Position numbers and translations under genes: made by a program
Shown: piece by piece, positions 62,144 to 64,000 of the stretch
How the letters are laid out: every line of letters begins with the position of its first letter
How positions within the stretch are numbered: position 1 is the first letter of the stretch
Source: Chitinophagaceae bacterium
Lineage (GTDB): Bacteria; Bacteroidota; Bacteroidia; Cytophagales; Cytophagaceae
DNA: 64,000 bases
Assembly (NCBI GenBank): GCA_028288365.1
Contig: JAQBNU010000094.1
Coordinates: 51,578-115,577 of the forward strand
Direction: 5' to 3'
The notes under the pieces: model-generated
Database searches by the model: none
Told to the model about the DNA's origin: nothing
Seen by the model: only the letters and a program-made list of their open reading frames with translations

Positions 62144-62821
62144 TTATAATTCTACCATCTGGTAACCGACGGCATATATGTTTTTAATCTCCAACTCTGC
62201 TTTGGCTTGTTTCAACTTCTTTCTCAAATTCTTGATGTGTGTCATCAATAAATTATTAGACTCTTTCTCTTCTGATGACTCCCCCCAAAGGTATTCAGAA
62301 AGCATGGTAGGAGAGACCGTCTTTTTCTGATTCATGATCAGGTAAAGGAGGATTTCATATTCTTTGGGTGTTACGGAAATCGGAGTGTTCCATACTAAGA
62401 CTTGTTTTTGATCCAGGTCTATGACCAGATTGGCAAAGTGAATCTGATGGCGAGCATTAAACTTTTTTCTTCGCACGATCGCATGAATGCGTGCCTTCAA
62501 TTCATCCGGATGTACAGGCTGGATCAGACAATCGTCGGCACCGGCATTGAGTGCTTTTACTTTTTGTTCGACGGTTATCTCTTTGGATAGGAATATCAGT
62601 CCACTGTTCTTATTACTGTGTGCGATTTCATGAAACAATTCCTGAACTTCGGGATGATCGAAATCAGAAAAAAGTAAAATACAATCGTATTCGTATAAGT
62701 GTATTTTTTCAGAAGCTTCTTTGTTAGAGGTTGTAGACTCTACCACAAAATCTGCATCCTTTCCCGAAAGATCAGAAAAAGGTAAAAGTTCATGTTTACT
62801 ATATAAGACCAGTATTTTCAT
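62144..62821 (-). CDS. OmpR-type response regulator with atypical receiver
   Basis: About 225 residues from the ATG at 62821 (a 7-residue longer start at 62842 is less likely). The receiver lacks usual phosphorylation residues: the start reads MKILVLYSKHEL instead of an acidic pair, the phospho-Asp site region is YDCILLFSDFDHPE with F after LL, and the late Lys is Gln (CLIQPVHPDEL). The C-terminal winged helix is normal (ITLxPKEYEILLYLI, LSEYLWGESSEE, THIKNLRKKL). It is probably phosphorylation-independent and may control the adjacent chromate/SOD unit. Confidence 0.88.
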   Translation of the reverse strand: MKILVLYSKHELLPFSDLSGKDADFVVESTTSNKEASEKIHLYEYDCILLFSDFDHPEVQELFHEIAHSNKNSGLIFLSKEITVEQKVKALNAGADDCLIQPVHPDELKARIHAIVRRKKFNARHQIHFANLVIDLDQKQVLVWNTPISVTPKEYEILLYLIMNQKKTVSPTMLSEYLWGESSEEKESNNLLMTHIKNLRKKLKQAKAELEIKNIYAVGYQMVEL

Positions 62822-62884
62822 TTGCTCCTGCTCACTAGACAAACTTACGTTTGAATAATGAATAAAAAATGAACGAGAAGAGAA

Positions 62885-62942
62885 ATCTGAGATCAGAAAT
62901 GAGAGATCAGAGAAATTGCTCTTCTCATTTCAGATCTCAGAT
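62885..62942. repeat. Long inverted repeat between divergent genes
   Basis: atctgagatcagaaatgaga (62885-62904) pairs with 62923-62942 with one mismatched base pair. The arms contain repeated GAGATCAGA words. It lies in the control region between the response regulator (minus) and the YfiR-family gene (plus) and could be a regulator-binding site or a hairpin. Confidence 0.55.
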
Positions 62943-63023
62943 CTCTGATAACTAGCTTTTTTCGCCTGCCCCGCTTTTTCCTCCACTTACTAAATCAGGC
63001 ACTCCACTTAGTCAATATGGCCT

Positions 63024-63030
63024 TACTTTG
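63024..63030 (+). promoter_or_regulatory. Possible -7 promoter element (TACTTTG)
   Basis: TACTTTG lies about 46 bp before the ATG at 63076, the same word and spacing as the candidate at 20033. It is similar to the Bacteroidota -7 box; no -33 box was found. Confidence 0.3.
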
Positions 63031-63075
63031 ATTTTTTACCTGCGTTAATTGCACTGTATAAAAAAACAAGACACT

Positions 63076-63591
63076 ATGAATTATCGCTTACTCTCTCTAT
63101 CCATGCTGTTGTTTTTGAGCATGCTGACTACGGCACATGCTCAGGTAGACAAGTTGAAGGCTGCATACCTTTATAATTTTGCTACCATGACTAATTATCC
63201 GCCTTCTCATCAAAGTGGCAATTTTATCATCGTGGTGGTTGGAAATGATCCGATCATCGGAGAATTAGATGCCATAGCGAAAGTGAAAAAGATAGGCAGT
63301 CAGTCTATAGAAATTAAGAAGGTCAATTCTATTTCGGAAATCGCACACGCACACATTGTGTTTTTACCGGAAAATCAAAAATCGAAACTAGCTGATTTGT
63401 TGGCGAAGACTTCTTCGTCCCCAACGGCTGTGGTAGCCGAGACTGACGGGGCTTCAGTAAAAGGAGCCATCTTCAATTTTGTGCTCATCGATCAAAAGCT
63501 GCGTTTTGAAGTCAACGAGTCAAAGGCCAATGCTAAAGGCATCAAGCTGGCTGCGAACCTTGTTAAACTTGGTATCGCTGTAAAATCTTAA
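63076..63591 (+). CDS. YfiR-family (DUF4154) periplasmic protein
   Basis: A 171-residue protein; the ATG at 63076 gives a signal peptide ending TAHAQ, better than the TTG at 63049. The mature part begins VDKLKAAYLYNFATMTNYP and continues with FIIVVVGNDPIIGEL, HIVFLPENQKSKL, GAIFNFVLIDQKLRFEVNESKA and LAANLVKLG, the DUF4154/YfiR pattern. YfiR in Pseudomonas is a periplasmic repressor of a membrane signalling enzyme. The next gene starts 43 bp downstream and looks like a membrane sensor, so a YfiR-like control of it is plausible. Confidence 0.88.
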   Translation: MNYRLLSLSMLLFLSMLTTAHAQVDKLKAAYLYNFATMTNYPPSHQSGNFIIVVVGNDPIIGELDAIAKVKKIGSQSIEIKKVNSISEIAHAHIVFLPENQKSKLADLLAKTSSSPTAVVAETDGASVKGAIFNFVLIDQKLRFEVNESKANAKGIKLAANLVKLGIAVKS

Positions 63592-63634
63592 GTACAGGTT
63601 TCCTGCAATTGTTTTACTCTTAACACTGAATTCT

Positions 63635-64000
63635 ATGTTTCTAAAAAATCAAAAAGGAACAGTCAAACGAAAACTGGCCATACGGTTTGGGATGCTCATG
63701 AGCATCTTTACACTGGCCATGTTGGTGACTTTCCTGATCCTGAACAACAGCATTGACATCAACAACCGAATCATCACGCTGTACAATCCTTCTATTAAAA
63801 AACTGGAAGGGTTCAAGTTGAACATCATCAATTCCAAATCATTGGTGAACAGTTGGGTGTCGAATCAATCCGACAACACGCATCCGGATAAAGTAAAGTT
63901 GCGTGAGATCTTGACAGATAATATTCCGACTTCTAAAAAAGAGATCGAGAAAATTTCTGCCGACTGGGAGCCTGCTGACAAAGCGAAGTTTGAAAAAATC
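63635..64000 (+). CDS. Membrane sensor protein, N-terminal part only
   Basis: The frame opens at ATG 63635 and runs off the window end after 122 codons. It begins with a basic lead (MFLKNQKGTVKRKLAIRFG), one membrane helix (about 21-42, MLMSIFTLAMLVTFLIL), then an extracytoplasmic helical region (ITLYNPSIKKLEG, NSKSLVNSWVSNQ) like four-helix-bundle sensors. This is the usual start of a histidine kinase or other signal transducer following a YfiR-family gene; the output domain is not visible. Confidence 0.7.
   Translation, partial: MFLKNQKGTVKRKLAIRFGMLMSIFTLAMLVTFLILNNSIDINNRIITLYNPSIKKLEGFKLNIINSKSLVNSWVSNQSDNTHPDKVKLREILTDNIPTSKKEIEKISADWEPADKAKFEKI

Overview
The window is chromosomal DNA of a Bacteroidota bacterium, most likely a Cytophagales/Cytophaga-like environmental species. 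The evidence is several type IX secretion (T9SS) C-terminal sorting domains, SprB-type repeats, DUF2490, DUF2911, YfiR/DUF4154 and ORF6N families, an OMP_b-brl_3-type TonB receptor, moderate-to-low GC, AT-rich leaders and many Cys-type sulfatases. No rRNA, tRNA, CRISPR array, insertion sequence or prophage was recognised.

Region 1 (1-31176, all + strand) is a sulfatase island. It holds parts or all of eleven sulfatase genes. Three complete ones and one partial one carry a C-terminal lectin-like domain; two (25111, 27084) are closely related but lack it; four are shorter and more divergent; one is truncated. Interspersed are a DUF2911 protein, a DUF4350-like protein, a rhodanese lipoprotein, an M28-peptidase-like protein that has lost its metal ligands, an RND pump (adaptor plus permease, no outer-membrane channel), an orphan solute-binding protein, two tiny membrane proteins followed by a sterol desaturase/fatty-acid hydroxylase family protein, a DUF2490 protein, a frameshifted NIPSNAP-like gene and a secreted lectin-like protein. 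All ten visible sulfatase active sites are Cys-type (C-x-P-S/T-R), so they need a formylglycine-generating enzyme, which is not encoded here. There is no SusC/SusD pair, so this is not a standard polysaccharide utilisation locus. Hairpins cut the island into several transcription units.

Region 2 (31200-38400) shows gene decay: an ORF6N pseudogene, a sensor kinase with an in-frame stop, and a nuclease-A-inhibitor-like gene beside the frameshifted C-terminal stump of an ExeM/NucH-type secreted nuclease. Intact genes among them encode an Omp85-type barrel and a PQQ sugar dehydrogenase/cytochrome c pair.

Region 3 (38400-58920, mostly - strand) is rich in cell-surface proteins: a CARDB-repeat protein, an SprB-repeat protein, and a 1882-residue BNR/PA14/Ig/carbohydrate-binding protein, all with T9SS tails; an OmpA-family protein; an ice-binding-domain lipoprotein; and a TonB-type receptor. 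Between them lie a soluble histidine kinase with a 21-residue repeat N-terminus, an intact ORF6N protein, a 36-residue lysine-rich protein and several unknowns.

Region 4 (59100-62821, - strand) combines an atypical exported Fe/Mn superoxide dismutase overlapping a ChrA chromate transporter, a small outer-membrane protein, a ChrB-domain protein and an OmpR-type regulator whose receiver lacks the usual phosphorylation residues. This suggests a chromate/oxidative-stress unit. The window ends with a YfiR-family protein and the start of a membrane sensor protein (+ strand).
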